The translations under genes and the position numbers were made by a program. A DNA stretch of 64,000 nt. It comes from Pseudomonadota bacterium (GTDB taxonomy: Bacteria > Pseudomonadota > Gammaproteobacteria > Steroidobacterales > Steroidobacteraceae). The notes under the pieces were generated by a model. The model was not told where the DNA came from. It saw nothing but the letters and a program-made list of their open reading frames with translations, and ran no database searches. The stretch lies in contig QGVD01000001.1 in assembly GCA_003242685.1 (NCBI GenBank), positions 1 through 64,000 of the forward strand, given 5' to 3'. This document shows positions 44,636 through 55,100 of the stretch, in pieces. How positions within the stretch are numbered: position 1 is the first letter of the stretch; each line of letters starts with the position of its first letter.

Positions 44636-45115
44636 TCAGGTCTCCGTCGGTTCGCTGTGGGCGATGCCCGCCGCGTGCTTGATGGCGGCGCGGATGCGCG
44701 TGTAGGTGGCGCAGCGGCACAGGTTGCCCGACATGGCGTCGTCGATGTCCTGATCCGTGGGCTTCGGATTGCTGGCGAGCAGAGCGGTCGCGGCCATGAT
44801 CTGCCCGGCCTGACAGTAGCCGCACTGCATCACATCGAGCTCCAGCCAGGCCTGCTGGACCCTGCGGCCCACCTCGGTCTCGCCGATCGCCTCGATGGTC
44901 GTGATCTGCGCATCGCCGACCATCGAGATCGGCGTAATGCAGGAGCGGGTCGGCGTGCCGTTGATGTGGACCGTGCATGCGCCGCAGAGGCCCATTCCGC
45001 AGCCGTATTTGGCGCCCTTGAGGTCGAGCGTGTCCCGCAGCACCCACAGCAAGGGTGTGTCGGCTTCGACATCGACCGTCCGGCTCGTACCGTTGACGTT
45101 GATCGTATAAGCCAT
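44636..45115 (-). CDS. 2Fe-2S subunit of the molybdenum hydroxylase (IorA-like)
   Basis: This 159-residue protein has the two 2Fe-2S clusters of the xanthine-oxidase family: a ferredoxin-type site with Cys39, Cys44, Cys47 and Cys59 (CGMGLCGAC) and a helical C-terminal site (CGYCQAGQ and NLCRCATY). It transfers electrons from the Mo centre to an external acceptor, probably a cytochrome c in this two-subunit form. The absence of a FAD subunit gene supports the IorAB type rather than XdhABC. It starts with ATG at 45115 and is co-transcribed with the large subunit. Confidence 0.93.
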   Translation of the reverse strand: MAYTINVNGTSRTVDVEADTPLLWVLRDTLDLKGAKYGCGMGLCGACTVHINGTPTRSCITPISMVGDAQITTIEAIGETEVGRRVQQAWLELDVMQCGYCQAGQIMAATALLASNPKPTDQDIDDAMSGNLCRCATYTRIRAAIKHAAGIAHSEPTET

Positions 45116-45286
45116 ACCTTGTCCCCGCTCTTGTTACGAGAGCCTGACCGCTTCAAGAAATAAGGTACCGAGCACGCCGGGACGGTCCGTTGCACCCGGG
45201 AACGGTTGCCGACGACATCCCTCGCGCCTCGATCCCGCTATGCTGACAGCAGGCTTGCGCGCCCGCAACCGCCCGCCAGCTCGACT

Positions 45287-46492
45287 CTACGGATAGAGAA
45301 GGTAATCACGCCGCTCCTCGCGCCACGAAGCCTCGTCCGGCGCCGTGAGGGCGTCCAGATCGGCCGGCGTGGCAGCCGGGTCGTCGACCCAGCGGCGCAG
45401 CAGCTCGCTGCCGTTGATCACGTCGATGGCGAGCCGGTCCCGTTCGTACTCGTAGGGAAAGTCGCGCCACAGGGGATAGTCCGGCTGCAGCCGGCGCAGC
45501 GCCTTGAAGACGAGCGCCATCAGCCGCCAGGGGCGGAACTCCTCGTGCCGGTACGCGCCGTCCTCCACGTGGATGTGCACGCCCGCGCACAGCTTCCCGA
45601 CGTGCTTGTGGAAGGTGGGCTCGAACCAGCAGGGCCGCAGGCGGCAGCCGTGCAGCCAGTGCGGCGCCAGTGAGTGCATCGCGGCAACGAGGCGGCGCAC
45701 GTCGAGGTCGGGCGCACCGAAGAGCTCGAGCGGCCGAGTGGTCCCCCGTCCTTCCGACAGGGTCGTACCTTCCAGCATGACGGTGCCCGCGTAGCAGCGC
45801 GCCATCCACGGATTCGGTGCGTTGGGGCTCGGATTCACCCACGTGCGCTCGCCCAGCGGCCAGCCGTAGCCCGGCCCCTCATCGGGGTTCCACCCCTCCA
45901 TCTCGATGACGCGGCAATCGACATCGAGTCGCAGCGTCGTCACGAACCAGCGCGCGAGCTCACCGAGTGTCAGGCCGTGACGCATCGGCAGTGGCCCGGC
46001 GCCGACGAAGCTCTCCCAGCCCTCGCGCAGTCGCAGCCCTTCGACGGGACGCCCGATCGGGTTCGGCCGGTCGAGCACCCAGACGCTCTTGCCGAACCTC
46101 GCCGCCTCCTCGAGCACGTAGCGCAGCGTCGTGATGAACGTATAGATGCGGCAGCCGAGGTCCTGCAGATCGACGAGCACCACGTCGCACGTATCGAGCA
46201 TCTGCGGCGTGGGACGGCGCACCGTGCCGTAGAGGCTGAACACCGGAATGCCGTGCACCGGATCGTGAAAGTCCGGCGACTCGATCATGTTGTCCTGCTT
46301 GTCGCCGCGGAGCCCGTGCTGCGGACCGAATGCAGCGGTGATGTTGAGGTCGTCGAGCCCGGCGAGCGCATCGAGCGAATGCACGAGGTCGTGCGTCACC
46401 GAAGCCGGATGCGCCAGCAGCCCGATCCGCTTTCCCGCGAGCGGCCTGCGCAGCTCGGGCTCCTCGATCAGCCGATCGATTCCGAATCTCAT
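45287..46492 (-). CDS. DUF1343 family protein (NamZ-like exo-beta-N-acetylmuramidase)
   Basis: This 401-residue protein has the DUF1343 pattern: GIDRLI then GKRIGLLAHPASVTHDL, FGPQHGLRGDKQDNM, IPVFSLYGTVRRPTPQML, VVLVDLQDLGCRIYTFITTL and WVLDRPNPIGRPVEG. Some family members (NamZ) release terminal N-acetylmuramic acid from peptidoglycan fragments. Here there is no signal peptide, so a cytoplasmic recycling role is likelier than an exported enzyme. Its ATG overlaps the stop of the DOMON-like gene by 4 nt. Confidence 0.88.
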   Translation of the reverse strand: MRFGIDRLIEEPELRRPLAGKRIGLLAHPASVTHDLVHSLDALAGLDDLNITAAFGPQHGLRGDKQDNMIESPDFHDPVHGIPVFSLYGTVRRPTPQMLDTCDVVLVDLQDLGCRIYTFITTLRYVLEEAARFGKSVWVLDRPNPIGRPVEGLRLREGWESFVGAGPLPMRHGLTLGELARWFVTTLRLDVDCRVIEMEGWNPDEGPGYGWPLGERTWVNPSPNAPNPWMARCYAGTVMLEGTTLSEGRGTTRPLELFGAPDLDVRRLVAAMHSLAPHWLHGCRLRPCWFEPTFHKHVGKLCAGVHIHVEDGAYRHEEFRPWRLMALVFKALRRLQPDYPLWRDFPYEYERDRLAIDVINGSELLRRWVDDPAATPADLDALTAPDEASWREERRDYLLYP

Positions 46493-47067
46493 CTGAGTCG
46501 TTCCAGCTCCGGTTGAGGGGCTCCGGTTCCGCCGTCGAGACGCAGCGCGAAGCTCTCCACGTGGTGGAAATCGGGCTTCCCCGACGCATGCCTGAGCGCC
46601 CAGTACGAAATGCGTCCGTCGCGCGCTTCGAGAACCGCCGCCAGCGCGAGCCGCATCATGCCCATCGCGAGCCGAGGAGCGGAAGGCAACCGGACGAGCG
46701 CGTCGACGACCAGCGTGTCCGCGTTCCGTCTAACGTCGATCCTCGGGACCGCGCTCAGCTCGGCGGGCGCCATGCCCTGCCGGTAGTCCTCGAACGCGTA
46801 TGCCGCCCATTCTCCCGAGGGGGAGAGATTGAGCTCCAGGTATCCCGGTCCTTCGGTACGCACGAAGACTTCGAAGCAGGTGTGACGCCACAGACCGTCC
46901 GCACGCCGCGGCTCACAGGGCGCCGGAATGCTGAGGCTCTCGAGATCGCCCCGCACCGCGTAACGCAACCGCAGTGCGCCGGAACCCGCCCTGTCCACGG
47001 CAACCGTCACGCCCTGGATGGCGCCGCAGGGCGTGGACGGATGAGGCACGAGAGCGACGTCTGGCAT
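46489..47067 (-). CDS. DOMON-like domain protein
   Basis: This 192-residue protein has a beta-rich fold like the DOMON-like (DUF2126-type ligand-binding) domains: LRYAVRGDLESLSIPAPCEPRRADGL, CFEVFVRTEGPGYLELNLSPSGEWAAYAFEDYR and the end SYWALRHASGKPDFHHVESF. The WRHTCFEVF stretch and the conserved Arg/His end are typical of small proteins found next to DUF1343 genes. There is no signal peptide. The function is not known; sugar or haem binding is possible by fold. It is co-translated with the DUF1343 gene. Confidence 0.75.
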   Translation of the reverse strand: MPDVALVPHPSTPCGAIQGVTVAVDRAGSGALRLRYAVRGDLESLSIPAPCEPRRADGLWRHTCFEVFVRTEGPGYLELNLSPSGEWAAYAFEDYRQGMAPAELSAVPRIDVRRNADTLVVDALVRLPSAPRLAMGMMRLALAAVLEARDGRISYWALRHASGKPDFHHVESFALRLDGGTGAPQPELERLR

Positions 47068-47189
47068 GTGACGGGCATTCTAGCGGCGGGCACCGGGGTC
47101 CGGCGTGCCGGGGATCCCGCCGTCCTCTCCGCACACCGCATCGGGCCGCGCCTCACCTCGAACGGCGCCGCGGCGGGGAGCTCACCGGC

Positions 47190-47212
47190 GCCATATCGAA
47201 CGGGCATATGGC
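47190..47212. promoter_or_regulatory. LysR-type operator candidate upstream of cysJI
   Basis: GCCATAT (47190-47196) and ATATGGC (47206-47212) form a perfect dyad with a 9-base spacer; the inner bases give the T-N11-A box of LysR-type regulators. It lies 139 bases before cysJ and 122 bases from the divergent DOMON-like start. CysB, a LysR-type activator of sulfite reductase genes, is a natural candidate. The rest of the 284-base intergenic region (47068-47351) contains no gene that I can see. Confidence 0.45.
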
Positions 47213-47351
47213 AAGAGCAAAAGGCTTTTTAGGCCCCGGGAAACAAGGTGCTAAGGTTCGCCGGTCGCCGGATGGCACCCTCGCCGGACAGTGCGGTCGG
47301 GGTGCTCATGTCCATCGGGCGGCCAGTTTTTCAGCACTTCCCGAGCCGCGC

Positions 47352-49184
47352 ATGACTTCGAGCTCCCGAGCCGTGATCCCGGATCGCGCAGCCAGCCTGG
47401 ACGGCTGGTCGAGCGCTCCGTTCGACCCCGCCCTCGCGCGCGAGGTGCACGCGCTCGTCGCGCGGCTCGACGTCGCGCAGCGCATGTGGCTGAGCGGGTA
47501 TCTCGCTGGAAGCGCGCACGGCACCCTGCCCGAGCCGGTGCCCGTGCAATCCGCGGCGCCGCTCGTCACGGTGCTCTACGGCTCGCAGACGGGAAATGCG
47601 CAGAACGTCGCGCGCGGCATCGCGGATGCGCTCGCCCAGCGCGGCATCGCCCATACCCTGATCGACATGCTCGAGTGCAAGAAGAACGAGCTCGAGCAGG
47701 CGCAGATTCTCCTCGTCGTCGTGAGCACGCACGGCGAAGGCGAGCCGCCCGATCGCGCCGTGCCGCTCTACGAGCTGCTTCACGGCCGCAAGGCGCCGAA
47801 GCTCGCGCATCTGCGCTATGCGGTGCTCGCGCTCGGGGATTCGAGCTACGAGAAGTTCTGCCAGACCGGCAAGGATTTCGACGCGCGTCTCGAGGCGCTC
47901 GGCGCCCAGCGGCTGCATCCGCGTGCGGACTGCGACGTCGATTACGAAGAGACTGCGCGCGCCTGGACGGAAGGCGTGCTCGCACGGATCGCCGAGATCG
48001 CGCCGGCTGGCGCTGCGGCTGCCGCGGCCGTGCGTCCCGCGGCATCGCTCGCGTCCGTCTCCAACGCGTACACGCGCAAGAACCCCTTCCACGCGCCGGT
48101 GCTCACCAATCAGCGGCTCACGGCGCGCGGCTCGACGAAGGACGTGCGGCACATCGAGCTGTCGCTCGAAGGCTCGAACATCCGATACGAGCCGGGCGAC
48201 GCCATCGGCATCCCGCCGCGCAACCACGCGTCGGACGTCGACGCGCTGCTCGAGGTGCTGCGCTTCGATCCCGAGACGCCCGTGGGCGATGCGACACCGC
48301 AGTCGCTGCGGCAGGCGCTCACCGAGCGCTACGACATCGGTCCCCTGAGCGCGTCCTTCGTCGAGCGCTATGCGGCGGCGATCAAGAGCGACGAGCTCGC
48401 GCGGATTCTGAGCGAGGAGAACCGTCCGGCGCTCGCGAAGTGGCTGCGCGGCCGGCACGTCATCGATCTCGTGCAGGAGTACCCGCCCGTCGGACTCGAT
48501 GCAGCTGCCTTCGCGCAGCTCCTGCGTCCGCTCGCGCCGCGCCTGTACTCCATCGCCTCGAGCCAGCGCGTGGTGCCGGACGAGGTGCATCTCACCGTGG
48601 GGCTCGTCGAGTACGAATCCTTCGGACGCCGCCGCCGCGGCGTCGTCTCGGGGATGCTCGCCGACCTCACCGACGAGGACGCGACGGTTCCGATCTACCT
48701 GCACCGGAACACGAGCTTCCGGCTGCCCGCCGACCCCGACCGCGCGATCATCATGATCGGCCCCGGCACGGGCGTGGCGCCCTTCCGCGCCTTCGTAGCC
48801 GAGCGCGAGGCGATCGGCGCGCGCGGTGCCAGCTGGCTGTTCTTCGGCGACCGCAACTTCGAGACGGACTTCCTGTACCAGGCCGAGTGGCTCGACTGGC
48901 GCAAGCGCGGCGTGCTCCAGCGCATCGACGTCGCGTTCTCTCGCGACCAGAATGAGAAGATCTACGTCCAGCACCGCATGCTCGAGCAGGGCGCGCGGCT
49001 GTGGGAGTGGCTGCAGGAAGGCGCGTACGTGTACGTGTGCGGCGATGCCGAGCACATGGCGCCCGACGTGCATGCCGCCCTGCTCCAGATCATCGAGCGC
49101 CACGGCGGCTACTCCGCGGAAGGAGCGGCCGAGTACCTGCTGCAGCTGCAGCGTGAGGCGCGCTACCAGAGAGACGTCTACTGA
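47352..49184 (+). CDS. cysJ: Sulfite reductase (NADPH) flavoprotein alpha subunit
   Basis: CysJ passes electrons from NADPH through FAD and FMN to the sulfite reductase haemoprotein. The 610-residue protein has a flavodoxin domain (TVLYGSQTGNAQNVARGIADAL, VVSTHGEGEPPD), a linker, a FAD domain (PRLYSIASSQ near residue 396) and an NADPH domain (MIGPGTGVAPFRAFVAERE). The length is close to Escherichia coli CysJ (599). I start at ATG 47352; the frame is open further back as shadow. It overlaps cysI by 1 nt (TGATG). Confidence 0.95.
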   Translation: MTSSSRAVIPDRAASLDGWSSAPFDPALAREVHALVARLDVAQRMWLSGYLAGSAHGTLPEPVPVQSAAPLVTVLYGSQTGNAQNVARGIADALAQRGIAHTLIDMLECKKNELEQAQILLVVVSTHGEGEPPDRAVPLYELLHGRKAPKLAHLRYAVLALGDSSYEKFCQTGKDFDARLEALGAQRLHPRADCDVDYEETARAWTEGVLARIAEIAPAGAAAAAAVRPAASLASVSNAYTRKNPFHAPVLTNQRLTARGSTKDVRHIELSLEGSNIRYEPGDAIGIPPRNHASDVDALLEVLRFDPETPVGDATPQSLRQALTERYDIGPLSASFVERYAAAIKSDELARILSEENRPALAKWLRGRHVIDLVQEYPPVGLDAAAFAQLLRPLAPRLYSIASSQRVVPDEVHLTVGLVEYESFGRRRRGVVSGMLADLTDEDATVPIYLHRNTSFRLPADPDRAIIMIGPGTGVAPFRAFVAEREAIGARGASWLFFGDRNFETDFLYQAEWLDWRKRGVLQRIDVAFSRDQNEKIYVQHRMLEQGARLWEWLQEGAYVYVCGDAEHMAPDVHAALLQIIERHGGYSAEGAAEYLLQLQREARYQRDVY

Positions 49185-50917
49185 TGGACGACATCGTCCG
49201 CCGCTTCGATCTTTCCCGCCCCCTCGAAGAGCTGCATCCGAACGAAAGGCTCAAGCACGACAGCCGCTTCCTGCGGGGCACGCTGAAGGAAGGGCTCGCG
49301 GACCCGGTCACGGGCGCCGTGAGCGATGCCGACACGCAGCTCACGAAGTTCCACGGCATCTATCAGCAGGACGACCGCGACCTGCGCGACGAGCGCCGGC
49401 GCGCGAAGCTCGAGCCGCGCTACCAGTTCATGGCGCGCATCCGTCTGCCCGGCGGCGCGTGCACCACGGAGCAGTGGCTCGCGCTCGACGAGCTCGCGCG
49501 GCGCTACGCGAACGGCACGCTGCGCCTGACGACGCGCCAGACGTTCCAGTTCCACGGCGTGCTCAAGCGCAACCTGAAGAAGCTCATTCAGGGCATCAAC
49601 GCCGTCGGTCTCGACACCGTGGCCGCGTGCGGTGACGTGAACCGCAACGTCATCAGCACGGCGAACCCGCTGCAGTCGCCGGCGCATGCCGAGGTGTGCG
49701 AGCTCGCCCGCCGCATCAGCGAGCACCTCAAGCCGCGCTCGACCGCGTATCGCGAGATCTTCCTGGACGAGCCCTCGCCCGACGGCGGCGCGAGCGACGA
49801 GGAACCGATCTACGGCCGCCAGTACCTGCCGCGCAAGTTCAAGATCGCCGTCACCGTTCCGCCGCAGAACGACGTCGACGTCTTCGCGCAGGACCTCGGT
49901 TTCATCGCGATCGTCGAGGACGGTCGCATCGTCGGATACAACGTCACCGTCGGCGGCGGCATGGGCATGACGCACAAGGTGCCTGCCACCTTCCCTCGTC
50001 TCGCCGACGTCGTCGGCTTCTGCCGTCCCGAGGACGTGCTCGCCGTGGCCGAGCACACCGTGGGCATTCAGCGCGACTACGGCGACCGCAAGGACCGCGC
50101 GCACGCGCGCTTCAAGTACACGATCGAGGATCGCGGCACCGACTGGTTCATCGGCGAGCTCGCGCGGCGCATGGGCAAGGCGCTCGAGCCGGCGCGTCCG
50201 TTCAGGCTCGACACCTCGGGCGACCGCTGCGGATGGCTCCAGGGCGCCGACGGGCGCTGGCACTACACGATGTACATCGAGGCCGGACGCGTGTACGACG
50301 CGCCGGGCCGGCCGCTCATGACCGGGCTGCGCGAGCTCGCGCGCGTGCACAAGGGGCTCTTCGCCCTCACGACCAATCAGAACCTCACGATCGCCGGCGT
50401 CGAAGAGCGCGACCGGCCCGCCATCGAAGCCCTGCTGCGCGAGTACGGGCTGGAGAACGACGCACGTGCGAGCGCGATGCGTCAGCATTCGATCGCATGC
50501 GTCGCGCTGCCGACCTGCGGCCTCGCGATGGCCGAGAGCGAGCGCTATCTGCCGACGCTCATCGACCGGATCGAGGAGATCCTGGTCGAGGCGGGGCTCG
50601 AGCGCGAACCCATCACCATCCGCATGAGCGGCTGCCCGAACGGCTGCGCGCGGCCGTACGTCGCGGAGATCGCCCTGGTCGGCAAGGCACCCGGCAAGTA
50701 CAACCTGTACCTCGGTGCGGCCTTCAACGGCGAGCGCCTCAACGCGCTGTACCGTGAGAACATCGGCGAGCAGCAGATCCTCGACGCTCTGCGCCCCGTG
50801 CTCCTCGCCTATGCGAAGGAGCGCAAGCCCGGCGAGCGCTTCGGCGACTTCGTCATCCGCACGGGCGTCGTGCGGGAGATGCGTGCCGGTCGCGACTTTC
50901 AGCGCGAGCAGGCCTGA
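49184..50917 (+). CDS. cysI: Sulfite reductase (NADPH) haemoprotein beta subunit
   Basis: CysI reduces sulfite to sulfide at a sirohaem coupled to a 4Fe-4S cluster. The 577-residue length matches Escherichia coli CysI (570). Cluster cysteines are in CVALPTCGLAMAE and MSGCPNGCARP; the middle domains include TRQTFQFHGVLKRNLK, VAACGDVNRNV and NQNLTIAGV. It forms a complex with CysJ and completes reductive sulfate assimilation. Neither cysH nor cysG lies nearby. It starts at the TGATG junction with cysJ. Confidence 0.96.
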   Translation: MDDIVRRFDLSRPLEELHPNERLKHDSRFLRGTLKEGLADPVTGAVSDADTQLTKFHGIYQQDDRDLRDERRRAKLEPRYQFMARIRLPGGACTTEQWLALDELARRYANGTLRLTTRQTFQFHGVLKRNLKKLIQGINAVGLDTVAACGDVNRNVISTANPLQSPAHAEVCELARRISEHLKPRSTAYREIFLDEPSPDGGASDEEPIYGRQYLPRKFKIAVTVPPQNDVDVFAQDLGFIAIVEDGRIVGYNVTVGGGMGMTHKVPATFPRLADVVGFCRPEDVLAVAEHTVGIQRDYGDRKDRAHARFKYTIEDRGTDWFIGELARRMGKALEPARPFRLDTSGDRCGWLQGADGRWHYTMYIEAGRVYDAPGRPLMTGLRELARVHKGLFALTTNQNLTIAGVEERDRPAIEALLREYGLENDARASAMRQHSIACVALPTCGLAMAESERYLPTLIDRIEEILVEAGLEREPITIRMSGCPNGCARPYVAEIALVGKAPGKYNLYLGAAFNGERLNALYRENIGEQQILDALRPVLLAYAKERKPGERFGDFVIRTGVVREMRAGRDFQREQA

Positions 50918-51016
50918 CGGTTTCGATCGCACGCCGTTGCGGCGCTGCGGCAGGAACTTGACGCCGCCGCGTCCGGTCCCAGACTTCGAATCCCGGATTT
51001 CCTCAGGGAGATTCGC

Positions 51017-51394
51017 ATGAGGACCGCACGAACGGCCGGTGCCGCTTTTCTCGCCACGGCGGCAGCGTTCCTTCTCTTCGACCCGTCGGCGAGCCGTGCG
51101 GCGGACGACCTCGCCCGCGAACGCCTCGCACTGGCCTCTTATCAGATCGACGACTGGTCCGCGCCGAACGATGCGACCCTGTACATCACGACCAAGGACG
51201 GCTCGCGGTATCGCGCGACGTTCATGGGCGAGCAGTGCTACGGGCTGCGTTTCGCGCGCGCGGTGAGCTTCGTCACTCACGGCCTCAATCAGCTCGACCG
51301 TTTCTCCGGCGTCAAGCTTCCGGACGGCACGCAGTGCATGTTCCGCACGTTCCAGCGCATCTCGGGACCGGATCGAGACGGGAAGGAAGACTGA
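51017..51394 (+). CDS. Small exported protein, DUF6491-like
   Basis: This 125-residue protein has a signal peptide (AGAAFLATAAAFLLFDPSASRA) and a mature part with two cysteines (GEQCYGLRFARAV and GTQCMFRTFQRI) that could form a disulfide. The IDDW ... LYITTKDGSRYRATF ... CYGLRF pattern is like that of small periplasmic DUF6491 proteins. The function is unknown. The ATG at 51017 follows TCAGGGAGA. It stands 99 bases after cysI. Confidence 0.55.
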   Translation: MRTARTAGAAFLATAAAFLLFDPSASRAADDLARERLALASYQIDDWSAPNDATLYITTKDGSRYRATFMGEQCYGLRFARAVSFVTHGLNQLDRFSGVKLPDGTQCMFRTFQRISGPDRDGKED

Positions 51395-51671
51395 GACCGG
51401 CGCGTCTCACGCACCGTCCCTCACCACGTTGCGAGAGGACGGTCGAGGCCGCGCCGACGCTGTCCGCGCTGCAGGATGCACGCATTGCAGGAAGCGCAGT
51501 GCGCAGTGGACGCGTGTGCGCGGCGATGTAACAGAATCTCTTTCGCTGCCGCCCGAAGACACGCTCCGGCACCGCACAGCTCGCTCGAAAACGCCCGTTC
51601 AGCTAAACTCCGCCACCCTCGTACCCAGGGCGCCCACCCGGATACACCTTTTCGTCAGCGAGGGACTGGCC

Positions 51672-51926
51672 ATGGCTATCGAGCACGCGCGTCTGTGCAG
51701 TGGATGTGAACGGGAGTGTCCGAGCTGGGCCGATCGCTGCCCTGCCTGCGGCAGCACGGCGATCGTTCACCGTATCGTCATGATTCCACCGCAGCCGGCC
51801 GAGCTCGCTGTGCCGAAGCAGCGCCCGCCGCGGCGCACCGTGACGGCACGCCGCAAGGCGGTCGCCGCGCGCACCGCGGGTGCGACTGCCGCAGGTCAGC
51901 GTTCCGCGAATACCGTCCAGGGCTAG
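51672..51926 (+). CDS. Small zinc-ribbon protein
   Basis: This 84-residue protein has an N-terminal rubredoxin/zinc-ribbon-like knuckle pair, with Cys9, Cys12 and Cys16 (CSGCEREC) and Cys23, Cys26 (CPACGS). A basic, Ala/Arg-rich tail (RRTVTARRKAVAARTAG) follows that could bind nucleic acid. The frame is open upstream to 51429, but only from 51672 does the sequence look protein-like. No homologue is recognised. It precedes hrpA on the same strand. Confidence 0.55.
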   Translation: MAIEHARLCSGCERECPSWADRCPACGSTAIVHRIVMIPPQPAELAVPKQRPPRRTVTARRKAVAARTAGATAAGQRSANTVQG

Positions 51927-52169
51927 CGTCCAGGGCACCTACCGATTCATTCGACTTCGGATTCGACAACCGGCACGGCCGGTCCCCTGCTGATCGAGGC
52001 ACTGCGCGCGCGGATCTCCGAGGCGCGCATCGCCGATCGTCCCCGCCTGCTGCGTGAGCTGGACCGGCTCGAGGCGCGGGGCTCGCACACTGCCGGGCTG
52101 GCCGCCGCCGTTCAGCGCCTTTCCGCCGCGATCGACGCCTCGATCGCACGCGTCGAGCGCCTGCGAGCG

Positions 52170-55100
52170 TTGCCGCTGCGGCTCGAGTACGACCCTCAGC
52201 TTCCCATCAGTGCTCACCGCGAGGAGATTCTTTCGGCGCTCGAGAAACACCGAGTCATCGTCGTGTGCGGTGCGACCGGTTCGGGCAAGACGACCCAGCT
52301 CCCGAAGCTCTGCCTCGAAGCGGGCCGCGGCGCACTCGGGCTGATCGGTCACACACAGCCGCGCCGCATCGCGGCGCGCGCCCTCGCGAATCGCCTCGCG
52401 TTCGAGCTCGGCACGGCGGTCGGCGGTGCGGTGGGCTATCAGGTGAGGTTCACCGACCGCACGGGTCCGGACTGCCGCGTCAAGCTCATGACGGACGGCA
52501 TTCTGCTGCGCGAGCTCACGGGCGATCCGGAGCTGCTGCGCTACGACACGCTCATCATCGACGAGGCGCACGAGCGCAGCATCAACATCGATCTCCTGCT
52601 CGGAGTGCTGCGAGGACTCGCAGAGCGGCGTCCCGAGCTCAGGGTCATCGTGACCTCGGCCACGATCGATCCCGGGAAGTTCGCGGACTTCTTCGGCGGC
52701 GCGCCGATCATCGAAGTCTCCGGACGAAGCTACCCGGTCGAGGTGCGCTACCGGCCGCTGGTCGCCGAAGACGAGGACGCCGCAGAGCTCTCGCTTCCCG
52801 AGGGTGTCGTCGAAGCGGTGCGCGAGCTCGACGCCGATCCGCGCACCAGAGGCCAGGACATCCTCGTCTTCCTTCCCGGCGAGAAGCACATCCGTGAAGC
52901 CGCGGAGGCGCTGCAGCGCGCGCGGCTTCCGGATACCGAAGTGCTGCCGCTCTTCGCGCGCCTCTCCGCGCGCGAGCAGGAACGCATCTTCCAGCCGCAC
53001 GGCACGCGGCGCGTGGTGCTCGCGACGAACGTCGCGGAGACGTCGCTCACCGTTCCCGGCATCCGCCACGTCGTGGATTCGGGTCTCGCGCGCATCAGCC
53101 GCTACAGCGTGCGCGGCAAGGTACAGCGGCTGCCCATCGAGCCGATCTCGAAGGCGAGCGCGGATCAGCGCAAGGGCCGCTGCGGCCGCGAAGCCGAAGG
53201 CGTGTGCATCCGCCTGTACTCGCAGGAGGATTTCGAGGCGCGCGAAGAGTTCACGCCGCCCGAGATTCTGCGCACCAATCTCGCGAGCGTGATCCTGCAG
53301 ATGGCGGTGATCGGGCTCGGTGAGCCGGAACGCTTCCCCTTCCTCGATCCGCCCGACACCAGGCTCGTGAACGACGGCGTGCGGCTCCTCCAGGAGCTCA
53401 GGGCGATGGACGAGCGGCGCCGGGTGACGCGAATCGGCCGGCAGATCGCCTCGCTCCCGGTCGACCCGCGGCTCGGCCGCATGCTCCTGGCGGCGGCGCG
53501 GCGCCGGTGTCTCGCGGAGATGCTCGTCATCGCGGCGTTCCTCGAGATCCAGGATCCCCGCGAGCGTCCCGCGGATGCGCAGCAGCAGGCCGATCAGCAG
53601 CACGCACAGTTCGCGGACTCACGCTCGGACTTCGTCGCGGTGCTGAACCTCTGGCGCGCCTGGCAGGCGGCGTCCGCGGAAAGCTCCGGTGCGCAGCTTC
53701 GCAAGTGGTGCCGCGAGCGCTTCCTCTCCTTCGTGCGCATGCGTGAATGGCAGGAGCTGCACGCGGAGCTCGAGGATGCCGTCGCCGAGCTCGGCCTGCG
53801 CCCGAACGTGGAGCCCGCGACCTATGCCGATCTGCATCAGGCGATTCTCACCGGCTTTCTGAGCTCGATCGGCCGCCTCACGGAGCGGCGCGAGTACGAG
53901 GGCGCGCGCGGCACGCGCTTCGTGATCGCGCCCGGCACTCCTCTCGCCGCGCGTCCACCGCGCTGGGTCGTGGCCGCGAGCCTCGTGGAGACGACGCGGC
54001 TCTACGCACGCATGGTCGCGGCAGTCGCTCCGGGCTGGATCGAAACCGCGGGTGCGCATCTCCTGAAGCGCACCTACGACGATGCGCACTGGCTCGAGTC
54101 GCGCGGCTACGTCGCGGCGTACGAGGCGGTATCGCTGTACGGCCTGCAGCTCGCAGCACGCCGGCGCGTGAATTTCGGGAACATCGCGCCCGACGTCGCG
54201 CGCGAGATCTTCGTGCGCGAGGCGCTCGTCGGCGGCCGGGCGCAGATCCGCGGCGAGTTCTTCACCGCGAACCGGAAGCTGCGCGCGGAGATCGAGTACC
54301 TCGAAGCGAAGATCCGCCGACGCGACATTCTCGTCGACGAGCGGACGCAGATGGATTTCTATCTGGCGCGCATTCCGCGGCACATCAGCTCCGTGCCGGC
54401 GTTCGAGCGCTGGCGAGAGGAAGCCGAGCGGCGCGAGCCGCGGCTCCTCTTCATGACGCGCGAGGATCTGGTGCGCCGGGATGCGCCCGAGGTGAGCCCC
54501 GCGGATTTCCCGGACGAGCTTCAGGTCGGACCGAACCGCCTGCCGCTCGAGTACCGCTTCGAGCCCGGTGCACCGGACGACGGACTCACGCTCGTCGTGC
54601 CCGAGCTGCTCGTCGAAGAGCTCGAGGCCGACCGTCTCGCGTGGCTCGTTCCGGGCATGCGGCTCGAGAAGATCACAGCCGTGCTGCGCGCGCTGCCCAA
54701 GCATCTGCGCAGGCAGCTCGTGCCGGTGCCCGATCACGCGCGCGAGGCGCTCGCGGAATCCGAAGGCACGAGCGCCGGGTTCTACGAATGGATGGCGCAG
54801 TGGATCTCGCGCCGCGCGGGCGAAGCGGTGACTGCCGCCGCTCTCGCCGCGCTCGGCCTGCCCGATCACCTGCGCATGAACTTCCGCGTGGTGGATGACG
54901 CGGGGCGTCGCATCGCCGAGTCGCGCGATCTCGCCGCGATCCGCCGCAGGATCCGCGCGCTGCGCGGCGGCGAGCCTGCCCCGCCCGCAAGGAGTGCGAG
55001 CGACGTCCATCGCCGCTGGGATTTCGGCGAGCTGCCGCGAACGGCAAGCGTCGAACGGGAACGTCTGCACCTCGTGGTATATCCGGCACTCGAGGACCGC

